64,000 bases of DNA from Persicitalea sp963803495 (GTDB lineage: Bacteria; Bacteroidota; Bacteroidia; Cytophagales; Spirosomataceae): the NCBI GenBank assembly GCA_963803495.1, contig CAWDMP010000002.1:1054001-1118000 (forward strand), in the 5' to 3' direction. A program made the position numbers and the translations under genes. The notes under the pieces are model-generated. The model saw nothing but the letters and a program-made list of their open reading frames with translations, made no database searches and was not told the DNA's origin. Below are positions 18,371-27,442 of the stretch, piece after piece. The stretch's first letter is position 1. The number at the start of each line of letters is the position of its first letter.

Positions 18371-19198
18371 TTAAAGCGTATTTTTTTTAATAAATGCCAA
18401 CCCATCGCGCATCAACCGTTCCTCTGACTCGAACATCTGCCGCCAAATATGGGCGGCGGGTAGCTTGGGGCTAAACGCCTCGATGCTCAACCAGCCGTCG
18501 TACTCGATATCTTCTATCGCTTGAAAAACACCCGGCCAATCCACATTGCCCTGGCCCGGCGTGGAGCGGTCGTTCTCGGAAAGTTGGATAAAGGCAATGC
18601 GATCGCCCATTTGGCGGATACAGTCGCCGATGTTTTTTTCCTCGATATTGGCGTGAAAGGTGTCGAACATGATTTGGCAAGCCGGGTGGTTCACTTCGTC
18701 CACAAAACGGATTAGATCATCGCCGCAACTCGTCAGGTAGGTTTCGAAGCGGTTGAGGTACTCCAGGCCCAGGGCGACGCCCTGAGTTTCGGCGTATTCG
18801 GCTAATTTCTGGATGCCCTCGATGCCCCATTTCCATTCTTCGCTGGTAGCGGCTTGTCCGGTAAACACGCTGAGCGCGGCGTTGAACGGGCCCATCAGAC
18901 GGGGTGCCCCCAGCACCGCCGCGCAATCGACGTTGCGTTTAAGTTGTTCCAGCGCGTGGGCGCGGACCTTGGGCTCCGGGCTAATCAGGTTGGCATCCGC
19001 GCCGCAAAACGTGTCGGCCTCGCGGTGCAGCCCCGTGGCGTCCAGCCGCTTGCGCCAGCCTTCCCATGCTTTGGGGTCGGGATCGAAGACGGGTACTTCC
19101 ACGCCTTCAAAGCCAATCTCCTGAATCAAATCCAGGACTGGGAAGAGGCTCTCGTCCACTTGCGTACCCCACAGCAGTAGGTTCATGCTATATTTCAT
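18371..19198 (-). CDS. Sugar phosphate isomerase/epimerase (D-psicose/D-tagatose 3-epimerase-like)
   Basis: A complete cytoplasmic TIM-barrel protein of 275 residues. Segments match ketose 3-epimerases: MNLLLWGTQVDESLFPVLD at the start, LGLEYLNRFETYL with a metal-binding Glu, QIMFDTFHANIEEKNIGD with the Asp and His, and LSIEAFSP with the last Glu. These residues bind one divalent metal that drives C3 or C2 epimerisation. It lies 19 bases upstream of a Gfo/Idh oxidoreductase, and no promoter fits in the gap, so the two are probably co-transcribed. Epimerisation of a ketose or keto-polyol before or after oxidation is the likely role. Confidence 0.87.
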   Translation of the reverse strand: MKYSMNLLLWGTQVDESLFPVLDLIQEIGFEGVEVPVFDPDPKAWEGWRKRLDATGLHREADTFCGADANLISPEPKVRAHALEQLKRNVDCAAVLGAPRLMGPFNAALSVFTGQAATSEEWKWGIEGIQKLAEYAETQGVALGLEYLNRFETYLTSCGDDLIRFVDEVNHPACQIMFDTFHANIEEKNIGDCIRQMGDRIAFIQLSENDRSTPGQGNVDWPGVFQAIEDIEYDGWLSIEAFSPKLPAAHIWRQMFESEERLMRDGLAFIKKNTL

Positions 19199-19334
19199 AA
19201 ATCGATCTTTTTCGTTGAAACGCTACCCAGCTACGTATCGGGGCGTGCTGGTTTGTAGGAGAAGACTGGATTGCGCTGATATTCAATCAAAACCAACTCG
19301 TTGTTGAATTCTATCTATCAAAATACAAAAAAAT

Positions 19335-19371
19335 AGTCCGGCAGGTACTCCGAGTAGGTACCTGCCGGACT
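19335..19371 (-). terminator. Rho-independent terminator of the DUF547 gene
   Basis: A perfect 14-base stem, AGTCCGGCAGGTAC (19335-19348) with GTACCTGCCGGACT (19358-19371), has a 9-base loop. Read leftward it is followed by ATTTTTTTG. It lies 32 bases after the stop of the DUF547 gene. Confidence 0.85.
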
Positions 19372-19402
19372 TCGGCTTGCTCGTGAGAAGCTAGTAAAGC
19401 GC

Positions 19403-20239
19403 TTATTTTTCCTGCTCGTTCAGCGACCAGTCGTAATCCATGTACGTGATCTTGGCGTCTTTGCTGAGCTTGGTGTCGGCGTACTCGTTGACCCAGTCGA
19501 CCACCGTGTCGTCACCGCGTTTGAAATCTTTCTTGTACCAGTCGAAGTAGGGTGAGAGCTGGGCCTCGTTGGCGCTAACGACCTTGTTTTTAGCCGGATT
19601 GTTGATAAACTGCTGGCCTTGGTGGCGCAATTGCTCGTCCAGAATCTCGGGGATGTAGGCTTCCCTTCTCAGATTAGGACAGGACTTGGCCGCGCACACC
19701 AGCGCAAAGTGAAAACGGGGATCGTCTTTGAAGCGCTTGCGAAGCGTCCCCTGCTCGATCTTATTAAGGTCGTATTTCTTGTCGCCAATCTCGAAAAATT
19801 TAATGTCCCAGGGCGTATTGACGAACGTAACCTGCATGTCAGGCCCAATATCCTTGATGCTTTTGACCGGGTAGTGGTTCAAAATCAGCTTGACAGTGTA
19901 GGCATTGTAGGCATTGATCCAATAGGCCATCTCCTGATCCTCGGTCCACTCGTCCTTCACGACCGGCGTGTTGCTAAGCAGCGCAAGGTACTCGTCGAGC
20001 TTGGCTTCGTCTTCCGCCATTCCTTTGTAATCGACTCTTCCTTCGTCGTTTACGTGGGCTTTCAATAAGTCATCCCACTTTTGGTGGCTGACGGGCAAGC
20101 TGGCGTACTTCCATTCTGCCTTGTCTTCTTGCACTTCTTCGGCCGATTTCTCCGAATCAGGTTTGTTATCGGGACCACAGCCGGCCATCACCAGAAGGGA
20201 GAGTACTGCCGCGATTGAAAAATACTTTTTGATCAACAT
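19403..20239 (-). CDS. DUF547 lipoprotein (paralogue 1)
   Basis: 278 residues with a lipoprotein signal (VLSLLVMAGC). The DUF547 core is clear: VDYKGMAEDE, YWINAYNAYTVKLILNHYP, VNTPWDIKFFEIG, FALVCAAKSCPNLR and the C-terminal WVNEYADTKLS. The family has no firm biochemical role. The cysteines in CAAKSC and the tyrosine- and asparagine-rich NAYNAY segment are invariant in both copies here. A close paralogue lies at 28884-29645 in the same direction. A strong terminator follows. A divergent Gfo/Idh gene begins 124 bases upstream, so the two may share a control region. Confidence 0.87.
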   Translation of the reverse strand: MLIKKYFSIAAVLSLLVMAGCGPDNKPDSEKSAEEVQEDKAEWKYASLPVSHQKWDDLLKAHVNDEGRVDYKGMAEDEAKLDEYLALLSNTPVVKDEWTEDQEMAYWINAYNAYTVKLILNHYPVKSIKDIGPDMQVTFVNTPWDIKFFEIGDKKYDLNKIEQGTLRKRFKDDPRFHFALVCAAKSCPNLRREAYIPEILDEQLRHQGQQFINNPAKNKVVSANEAQLSPYFDWYKKDFKRGDDTVVDWVNEYADTKLSKDAKITYMDYDWSLNEQEK

Positions 20240-20362
20240 GAGGTTTTATAATTTAGGTGTACATTGTTGAATAAACGATCATACAAAACATTCGGACCAC
20301 TATACGTCGGTAAGTATTTTGATCGACATACATGTTAAAATCCTTACCCCATCTCAGCTCTC

Positions 20363-21372
20363 ATGGATTCTTACAATCGAAGGACTTTCGTAAAAACCGC
20401 CACGTTGGCCGGATTCGGCCTCACTCAGATTAACAAGTTACCCTACTTAGAGAAAACAGCGGCTGCAGGCAAGCGCGTGGGCATCATCGGCCTCGACACC
20501 TCGCACAGCGTAGCGTTTACCAAAGTACTTAACGCCCCTCAGCCCGACGCCGCCTACCGGGGGTACCGGGTAGTGGCCGCTTATCCACAGGGTAGCCAGG
20601 ACATTGAGTCGAGCACGAAACGCGTACCGGAATACACGGCATCGGTGAAGGAATTCGGGGTAAAAATCGTCGATTCCATCGCAGAACTATTGAAGCAAGT
20701 GGATGTGGTGCTGTTGGAAACCAATGACGGACGCCCACACTTGGCGCAGGCGCTGGAGGTGATGAAAGCGGGCAAGCGGCTATTTGTCGATAAGCCCATC
20801 GCGGGATCACTGGCAGACGCTGTCGCCCTGGCCAGGGCTGCTGAGAAGTACGACGTGCCTATGTTTTCGGCTTCTTCCCTGCGTTACATCAAGGGGGTCG
20901 GCGGGCTGGATAAAAGTACCGTGGTAGGGGCGGACACGTTCAGCCCCGCCTCGCTGGAACCGCATCATCCCGACTTGTTCTGGTACGGTATTCACGGCGT
21001 CGAGACGCTCTTCACGGTGATGGGCCCGGGTTGCGAGCGCGTGCAGCGGGTCGGCAACGACCTAACCGACATCGTGATCGGTACCTGGGCCGACGGCCGC
21101 ATCGGTACCTTCCGGGGTACCCGTTCGGGAAAGCACGAGTACGGCGGCACGGTCTTACACAGAGAACGGCAATGTCGTGCTGGGGCCCTATGCGGGCTAC
21201 GAGCCTCTTATTGAAGGAAATCATCAAGTTTTTCGAGACCGGTACCTCGCCCGTACCTACCGCTGAAACGCTGGAAATCTACGCGTTCATGGAAGCTGCC
21301 GACGAAAGCAAGCGGCAGGGCGGCAAAGCTGTGACTCTGGAGAGTGTGATGCGCAAGGCCCAACGCGGATAA
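20363..21372 (+). CDS. Tat-exported Gfo/Idh-family oxidoreductase, with two frameshifts
   Basis: The Tat signal (SYNRRTFVKTATLAGFG) is followed by a Rossmann start KRVGIIGLDTSHSVAFTKV and an EKP-like DKP segment (RLFVDKPIAGSLADAVAL). The first frame runs to 21214, but the family sequence leaves it near 21150, where GTCTTACACAGAG appears to hold an extra T, and shifts again near 21205 to end LESVMRKAQRG at 21372. Both downstream parts read as normal family sequence (YTENGNVVLGPYAGYEP, KEIIKFFETGTSPVP). An intact enzyme of about 335 residues is likely if the indels are sequencing errors. Short Tat-exported members of this family are common in Cytophagales. The substrate is unknown. Confidence 0.75.
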
Positions 21373-21375
21373 AAT

Positions 21376-22281
21376 TTACGGCATCTTTTCACTCAACCGC
21401 TGAATATGTGCTTCGGTAAGCCCAGTTAGTCGCACGATTGTCTCCATTGCCATGCCTTCTTTGAGTGCATTTACAGCCATCATCTCAATGCCTTTCTCAA
21501 TGCCTTTCTCAATGCCTTTTTCCATGCCTTTTTCCATGCCTTTGGTGTTGGCAGTCTCGATGACGTTGTTCAAATCCCGGTATACTTTCAGGCTGTTTTC
21601 GTAAGCTTGGCGTTCTTCGGGTTTGAACTTTGCGAGTTCGGCAGCTTCGAATAGTTTTTCGAAGACTCTTTCTTGCAATTTAAGCGGGCGCTTTTCCAAA
21701 TCGGGCAGATGCTTCAGTACGTAGAGCCACTTATCGTAAGTTGTCTCCAATTCCGCCTCCGTTTTGGTGAAATTGGGCATTTCAAGATAAATGAACGTGA
21801 GCTTATCGTAAAACACTTGACAATCCTGATCCTTCAACTTGATTTCGTGCCTGACACGTTGCTCTTTTTTATCTTCTTGAAAAACAAAATCCAGAATCCC
21901 GACGGTGTAGACCTCGGCCAGGTCGAAACTCCAGCCACCGCGCAAGCCCTGCTCCTGGATGGGAAAACTGGCGTAGTAGACGCTCCGCTCGACGAAGAAG
22001 TTTTGCTGAGCTTTCTGCATTTCGACTATGAACCGCTCGCCGTTGGTACCGACGCAGTACAAATCGAAGATGGCCTTCCGGTCCAGTTCGGACATTCCGA
22101 GTTGCTCGCTGCTTCGGTACTGAAGATCCTCGATCTTACGGCTGTCGGGTAGCACGACCTCGTTCAGGAAATTGATCAATAAGTCCTTATTCGGTTCCGT
22201 GCCGAACAACTTCTTGAAACCGAAGTCGGTAAACGGATTGACGTATTTGTCTTGCAAACCCCTCAGATAGTCCATTTTCAA
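21376..22281 (-). CDS. Rpn-family PD-(D/E)XK nuclease / recombination-promoting protein
   Basis: 301 residues. The start YVNPFTDFGFKKLFGTEPNK is typical of the Rpn/PDDEXK_2 family. The active-site set D73 and E87-x-Q89 (IFDLYCVGTNGERFIVEMQK) is present. The C-terminal part has repeated Gly-Met/Ile-Glu-Lys units at about residues 248-266, coded by near-identical 12-base units, then a short helical tail (VRLTGLTEAHIQRLSEKMP). Rpn proteins are DNA endonucleases linked to RecA-independent recombination and in some cases phage defence. The gene ends 4 bases from the convergent oxidoreductase gene. Confidence 0.87.
   Translation of the reverse strand: MKMDYLRGLQDKYVNPFTDFGFKKLFGTEPNKDLLINFLNEVVLPDSRKIEDLQYRSSEQLGMSELDRKAIFDLYCVGTNGERFIVEMQKAQQNFFVERSVYYASFPIQEQGLRGGWSFDLAEVYTVGILDFVFQEDKKEQRVRHEIKLKDQDCQVFYDKLTFIYLEMPNFTKTEAELETTYDKWLYVLKHLPDLEKRPLKLQERVFEKLFEAAELAKFKPEERQAYENSLKVYRDLNNVIETANTKGMEKGMEKGIEKGIEKGIEMMAVNALKEGMAMETIVRLTGLTEAHIQRLSEKMP
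21483..21547. repeat. 12-base tandem repeat within the Rpn-type gene
   Basis: Five in-frame units, three of TCTCAATGCCTT type and two of TTTCCATGCCTT type, encode K-G-I-E or K-G-M-E repeats. Multiples of 12 keep frame, so copy number could change by slippage without breaking the protein. Confidence 0.75.
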
Positions 22282-22373
22282 GTAAATTTAAGAATTTGAT
22301 CTCTTTACGGTTATTAGCTACATTTTGTGCAGACACAAATTTACGACCTTTCCCGTCACAAACATTTAACCAT

Positions 22374-23726
22374 ATGAAAATCAAGCCTGATTCGCGCCGT
22401 GGGTTTATCAAAAAAACATTGACGAGCAGCGCTGCCTTAACTTTGGGAGGTATCCTGCCAGGTTTTAGTCCCAAGAGTTACGCCCGCATCGTAGGAGCCG
22501 CCGACAGGATCAACCTGGGCGTAATGGGCGTCAACAGTCGGGGCTTTGCGCTGGCTTCTAACTTTTCGATTCAGCCCAATTTCGAGGTGATCAGCATCTC
22601 CGACGTGGATACCCGCGCGGCCAGTAAGTGCATCCAAGCCGTCGAGAAGCTGGCCGGAAAAGCACCGAAGGCCGCGCCTGATTTCAGGAAAGCGTTGGAA
22701 AACAAAGACCTGGACGCGCTCGTAGTGGCCGCACCCGACCACTGGCACGCACCGGCGGCTATCCTCGCTTCGCAAGCGGGCAAGCACGTGTACCTCGAGA
22801 AGCCTTGCAGCCACAATCCCCACGAAGGGGAGATGCTGGTGGAAGTAGCCAAGAAGTACAAAAATGTCATTCAGATGGGCAACCAGCGCCGCTCGTGGCC
22901 CAACGTGGCGGCGGGCATCGCCGAAGTGCAGGGCGGGAGCATCGGTAGGCCGTACTTTGCTAAGGGTTGGTACACCAACAACCGCCCGTCCATCGGCATC
23001 GGCAAGCAAACAGCTGTGCCCGACTGGCTCGATTACGATCTGTGGCAAGGGCCCGCGCCACGCCGACCTTATCAGGACAACATCCTGCACTACAATTGGC
23101 ATTGGTTTTGGCATTGGGGCACGGGCGAAGCGCTCAACAACGGTACCCACATGGTCGACCTTATGCGCTGGGGGTTGGGTGTGGAGTACCCCAAAAGCGT
23201 GACCTCATCGGGTGGTCGTTATAGGTACCAGGACGACTGGCAGACGCCCGACACGCAGGTGATCTCGCTGGAATTCCCGAACAACACCGCTATGACCTGG
23301 GAAGGCCGCAGTTGCAACGGCCGAAGCGTGGAAGGCAACAGCGTGGGGGTGATGTTTTACGGCGAAAAAGGCTCGCTGTTGATCGAGAGCGGTAACTCTT
23401 ACAAGGTATATGATCTTGAAAATAAACTGGTGAAGGAAGTCAAAAATGACATCGTCACCGATCCGCGCAACCGCATGGACCCGTCGCAGGCGCTCGATGC
23501 TTTCCACTTCCAAAATTTCCACGACGGCATCACCAAAGGCGTCGCCTTGAAATCCGACATCGTGGGCGGGCACCAAAGTACCTTACTTTGTCAGTTGGGC
23601 AATATCGCGCAGCGCACAACCGGCGCGCTGGAGGTCGACGCGACCAACGGCCACATCAAAAACAACCCCGAAGCCATGAAACTCTGGAAGCGGGACTACG
23701 AAAAAGGCTGGGCACCGAAGGTATAA
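22374..23726 (+). CDS. Tat-exported Gfo/Idh/MocA oxidoreductase
   Basis: 450 residues from the ATG at 22374, chosen because it directly precedes a Tat signal (DSRRGFIKKTLTSSAAL). The Rossmann part begins INLGVMGVNSRGFALA. The catalytic segment VYLEKPCSHNPHEGEM carries the EKP lysine, and AAPDHWHAP with YNWHWFWHWGTGEALNNGTH follows, as in large exported family members seen in Bacteroidota and Planctomycetes. The frame is intact. The nagP gene follows 78 bases downstream in the same direction, so it may act on an amino sugar or another glycan-derived sugar. That link is inferred from position only. Confidence 0.87.
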   Translation: MKIKPDSRRGFIKKTLTSSAALTLGGILPGFSPKSYARIVGAADRINLGVMGVNSRGFALASNFSIQPNFEVISISDVDTRAASKCIQAVEKLAGKAPKAAPDFRKALENKDLDALVVAAPDHWHAPAAILASQAGKHVYLEKPCSHNPHEGEMLVEVAKKYKNVIQMGNQRRSWPNVAAGIAEVQGGSIGRPYFAKGWYTNNRPSIGIGKQTAVPDWLDYDLWQGPAPRRPYQDNILHYNWHWFWHWGTGEALNNGTHMVDLMRWGLGVEYPKSVTSSGGRYRYQDDWQTPDTQVISLEFPNNTAMTWEGRSCNGRSVEGNSVGVMFYGEKGSLLIESGNSYKVYDLENKLVKEVKNDIVTDPRNRMDPSQALDAFHFQNFHDGITKGVALKSDIVGGHQSTLLCQLGNIAQRTTGALEVDATNGHIKNNPEAMKLWKRDYEKGWAPKV

Positions 23727-23804
23727 AAGGCTGTCGGCAAAAATTAAACCCTTCAACTGCCTCGGTGCGCCCCGTTTTACCCCTTCAACCCTTCCCCCCT
23801 TCCA

Positions 23805-25118
23805 ATGTCCTCAAAAATTGCTGTCAGCTCGTTGAGTAAGCGGGACACCGTTATTTCGATCGTCATCGTCGGCGTACTGTTTTTTATCTTCGGTTTTGTG
23901 TCGTGGGTAAATGCCATTCTGATCCCCTACTTCAAGATTGCCTGCGAGCTTACCAATTTCCAATCGTACCTGGTTGCCTTCGCCTTTTACATTTCGTATT
24001 TCGTGATGTCGGTACCGGCGGCTTATTTGCTCAAAGCGGCGGGTTTCAAGAAAGGGATGCTGGTAGGATTTTGGGCAATGGCCTTAGGCGCTTTTGTGTT
24101 CGTCCCGGCCGCTTACGCACGTACCTACGAAATTTTTCTGTTGGGCTTATTCTTAATCGGCGTCGGGCTGGCGATTCTGCAAACGGCGGCCAACCCTTAC
24201 ATCACCATTCTGGGGCCCAAGGAGCGGGCCGCCCAGCGCATCAGCATCATGGGCATCTGCAACAAGGCAGCGGGCATCCTGGCGCCGTTGCTCTTTGCCG
24301 CCGTGATTCTAAGGCCCACCGATTCTGACCTTTTCGAACAGCTGGCCTCGATGGGCGAAACCAAGCGAGCCGCCGCGCTGGATGAACTGATCCGCCGCGT
24401 GATCGTACCCTACGCTACCGTCGGCACCATCCTGTTCATTTTGGGTATCCTGGTGTACTACTCGCCGCTGCCCGAGCTCGATACCGAAGCTGAAAGTCCT
24501 GAACTTGCCCAGGCCAATGCCACCAAAACCAGTATATTCAATTTTCCCCACCTCATTCTGGGGGCGGTCGCGATTTTCCTGCACGTAGGTACCCAGGTCA
24601 TTGCCATCGACACCATCATCGGCTACGCGGGCTCGATGGGAATCGGCTTGCTAGATGCTAAGGTATTCCCGTCCTACACGCTTTTTCTGACGATTTGCGG
24701 CTACATCTTGGGCATTATTTTGATCCCCAAATTCATCCGGCAGGTCAACGCCTTGCGGGTCTGTACCTTACTGGGCATGGGCTTCACCTTTCTTATTATT
24801 TTTGCCAGCGGTCGGGTAGGTTTCATGGGACATGATGCTGATATATCCATCTGGTTCGTCGTGCTGCTCGGCCTGGCCAACTCCTTGGTGTGGGCGGGGA
24901 TTTGGCCGCTGGCGCTTGACGAGCTGGGGCGTTTCACGAAACTGGGCGCTTCCATTCTCATCATGGGTTTGTGCGGCAACGCGCTCATGCCGCTGCTCTA
25001 CGGGTACTTCGCCGATTTGTACAGCCTCCGTGCTGCCTATTGGGTACTAATTCCCTGCTACGCCTATCTGGTGTACTATGCTTTCTACGGGCACTTGGTC
25101 AGGCGTTGGAGTTTTTGA
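23805..25118 (+). CDS. nagP: FucP-type sugar MFS transporter, probably N-acetylglucosamine permease
   Basis: 437 residues with about twelve hydrophobic segments. FFIFGFVSWVNAILIPYFK and LQTAANPYITILGPKERAAQR are signatures of the fucose/glucose-galactose proton symporter group (FucP, NagP). The stretch NKAAGILAPLLF also fits. The gene is followed 31 bases later by a glucosamine-6-phosphate deaminase and then an N-acetylglucosamine-6-phosphate deacetylase, so N-acetylglucosamine is the likely substrate. In a NagP pathway the sugar is phosphorylated inside by a separate kinase, which is not in this window. The frame is intact. Confidence 0.85.
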   Translation: MSSKIAVSSLSKRDTVISIVIVGVLFFIFGFVSWVNAILIPYFKIACELTNFQSYLVAFAFYISYFVMSVPAAYLLKAAGFKKGMLVGFWAMALGAFVFVPAAYARTYEIFLLGLFLIGVGLAILQTAANPYITILGPKERAAQRISIMGICNKAAGILAPLLFAAVILRPTDSDLFEQLASMGETKRAAALDELIRRVIVPYATVGTILFILGILVYYSPLPELDTEAESPELAQANATKTSIFNFPHLILGAVAIFLHVGTQVIAIDTIIGYAGSMGIGLLDAKVFPSYTLFLTICGYILGIILIPKFIRQVNALRVCTLLGMGFTFLIIFASGRVGFMGHDADISIWFVVLLGLANSLVWAGIWPLALDELGRFTKLGASILIMGLCGNALMPLLYGYFADLYSLRAAYWVLIPCYAYLVYYAFYGHLVRRWSF

Positions 25119-25149
25119 TTTTTTAAATAAATACAGAAATACACTCTTC

Positions 25150-25890
25150 ATGAAATTCAATATCGACATCTCAAAGGACAGCCAGGAACTCGGGCAAAAA
25201 TCCGGTGACCTGGCGGCCCAGATCATCAAAGCGGCGATCGCCGAAAAGGGCCAGGCCAACATCATTCTCGCGACCGGTACCAGCCAGTTTGCGACGCTAC
25301 AACAACTGCTATCCCACACCGACATCGACTGGGGCAAGGTCGTGATGTTCCACCTCGACGAGTACATCGGCCTGCCGATCACCGCCCCGGCCAGTTTCAG
25401 GAAGTACCTGAAAGAGCGATTCATCGACCAGGTACCCGCGCTGAAAGCCTACTACCTCATCGACGGCGAAGCCGATCCCGAGCAGGAATGCGCCCGATTG
25501 GGCGAACTCATCGCTGAGTACCTGATCGACATGGCGCAGGTAGGCATCGGCGAGAACGGCCACCTGGCGTTCAACGATCCTCCGGCCGATTTCTCGACCG
25601 AGTAGCCCTACATCGTGGTCGACCTCGACGAGGCCTGTCGACGACAACAGTTCAATGAGGGGTGGTTTGCCACGATGGACGACGTACCCAGGCAGGCGAT
25701 CAGTATGTCGATCCAGCAGATTTTGAAAGTCGAAGGCAATCGTATGCTCGGTCCCCGACGCCGCAAGGCCCAGGCAGTCAAGGATTGCGTCGAACGCCCG
25801 ATCAGCAACCTGCATCCGGCGAGTATCCTGGTAACGCACCCCAACTACCAGCTCTTTCTGGACCAGGATTCCGCTTCGCTACTTTCATAA
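25150..25890 (+). CDS. nagB: Glucosamine-6-phosphate deaminase, interrupted by TAG and a local frameshift
   Basis: Start at 25150 (MKFNIDISKDSQELG). ILATGTSQFATLQQL, FHLDEYIGLP and the signature GIGENGHLAFNDPP identify the enzyme, which turns glucosamine-6-phosphate into fructose-6-phosphate and ammonia. An in-frame TAG occurs at about 25603 (FSTE-stop-PYIVVDLDEACRRQQ) and the frame then continues normally. Between about 25725 and 25770 the reading VEGNRMLGPRR replaces the expected frame giving SKAIVCSVPDA, so an insertion and a deletion cancel out over about 12 codons. Either a decayed gene or, more likely with intact family sequence on both sides, three sequencing errors. It lies between nagP and nagA. 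Confidence 0.8.
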
Positions 25891-25899
25891 AACCGACTT

Positions 25900-27091
25900 A
25901 TGAGTACTTCTTTCAAAATCAGTCAACGGCACACTGCTTACGCCCCACCGGGCCCTCGTCGACGGTTCGCTGGTCGTGGAGCATGGCCGGATCACTCAGC
26001 TATCGGAAGGTATACTCGACACACCCGATCTACCGGAAATCGACGCCCGGGGGCAGTACGTATCGTCCGGCTTCATCGACCTGCACGTGCATGGCGGCGG
26101 TGGCCACGACTTTATGGACGGTACCGTGGAGGCATTCCTTGCAGTAGCCCGCACCCACGCCCGCTTCGGTACCACGGCGCTCATGCCCACTACGCTGACC
26201 AGCAGCCCGGAGGCCTTGCTCGGTACCCTGGCGACGTACCGGGAAGCCGACCAGGTGAACGAAAACGGAGCGCGCTACCTGGGCCTGCACCTGGAAGGCC
26301 CGTACTTTGCCATGAGTCAGCGCGGAGCGCAGGACCCGCGCTACATTCGCAATCCCGATCCCGAGGAGTACCGCGAAGTCATCCGACGCGCCAACGGCAT
26401 CGTGAAACGGTGGAGCATCGCGCCCGAACTACCTGGCGCGCTCGAGATGGGCCGCTACCTCAGCTCGAAGGGAATTATCGCCTCGGTGGCGCATACCGAA
26501 GCCATCCACCAGGATGTGGTACTTGCTGCCGAAAACGGCTATTCGCTCATGACGCATCTTTACTCAGGCATGTTGGGCGTGACCCGCCGCGATGCTTTTC
26601 GCTACGCCGGGGCGGTGGAAAGCGCTTTTCTATTGGATGAAATGGATGTCGAAATTATTTGCGATGGGATTCACCTGCCTCCGCCGCTATTAAAATTGGT
26701 TTATAAAATCAAAGGCGCCGACCGCATCGCGCTCATCACCGACGCCATGCGCGCTGCTTCCCTCCCACCCGGCAACAGCATCTTGGGTCCGCTCGACAAC
26801 GGTCTGGAAGTACTCGTGGAAGACGGCGTCGCGAAACTGCCCGATCGCACGGCCTTCGCGGGCAGCGTCGCCACCACCGACCGGCTGTTGCGAACGATGG
26901 TGCAGCAGGCCGACATACCGCTGCTCGAAGCCGTAAAAATGCTGACTGCTACGCCCGCCCGTATCGCGGGTCAGGATCATGATACTGGTTCGTTGGCAGT
27001 AGGAAAGCGGGCAGACATTGTTTTGTTCAATGAGAACATCGACGTCAGCATGACATTTGTCGGTGGGAAGGTAGTTTATTCATGCAGTTAG
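25900..27091 (+). CDS. nagA: N-acetylglucosamine-6-phosphate deacetylase, one frameshift near the start
   Basis: The frame from 25900 starts MSTSFKIS and breaks near 25923, where AGTCAACGGC holds one base too many; in the other frame it continues N-G-T-L-L-T-P-H-R-A into VEHGRITQLSEG. The rest is intact: SSGFIDLHVHGGGGHDFMDGT (quoted as DLHVHGGGGHDFMDG) with the metal-binding His pair, GLHLEGPYFA, SVAHTEAIHQD and LITDAMRAA with the catalytic Asp. The enzyme removes acetate from N-acetylglucosamine-6-phosphate before NagB. The gene begins 10 bases after nagB. Together with nagP it forms a complete uptake and breakdown set apart from the kinase. Confidence 0.86.
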
Positions 27092-27124
27092 ATTAATTCT
27101 AACAGAATTTTTTAACTTGGCACT

Positions 27125-27313
27125 ATGACAAATCTCGATGTTTATTACAAAATAGCTATGCTTCCTGATTCCATGAAACAGGAGGTATCAGACTTTGTGG
27201 ACTCTTTGAAAAACAAGACCCAGCATGACACAAAAAAACCATTCAGAAGGGCAGGACTGGCTAAGGGCCTGATTAGTATGCGGAAGGATTTTGATGATCC
27301 TTTCATCGCTTGA
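27125..27313 (+). CDS. DUF2281-type antitoxin-like protein
   Basis: 62 residues: an N-terminal helix pair (YYKIAMLPDSMKQEVSDFVD), a polar linker, and the conserved tail segment AGLAKGLISMRKDFDDPF. This tail is the DUF2281 mark, found on small antitoxins placed before PIN-domain (VapC) toxins. The normal ending after DDP is lost. The sequence runs directly into the last part of a PIN toxin in another frame. If one T were added to CCTTTCATCGC, the antitoxin and toxin remnants would form one fused frame. It probably no longer forms a working pair. Confidence 0.7.
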   Translation: MTNLDVYYKIAMLPDSMKQEVSDFVDSLKNKTQHDTKKPFRRAGLAKGLISMRKDFDDPFIA

Positions 27314-27402
27314 TTATTGCTCAGGCAAGGAGCGAAGATCTGATTGTCATGACCAAGGATGAAAATTTCGATTCCTACGGTGTCAAGATCGCTTGGAATT
27401 GA
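27304..27402 (+). pseudogene. VapC (PIN toxin) C-terminal remnant
   Basis: Reading CGC TTG ATT gives R-L-I-I-A-Q-A-R-S-E-D-L, then IVMTKDENFDSYGVKIAWN and a stop. This is the usual end of VapC-like PIN ribonucleases, including the final acidic DENF region. Nothing of the first three quarters of the toxin remains. The join with the antitoxin lies in DPF, a string normally found in both genes, which suggests a deletion across a short homology. Confidence 0.65.
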
Positions 27403-27442
27403 TAAACTGTATTTTTTTTAATGCTATCACTTAACCATCACA

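Noticed and set aside
21483..21547. CRISPR-like array
   Set aside because: The regular repeats are 12 bases without unique spacers and code for protein.
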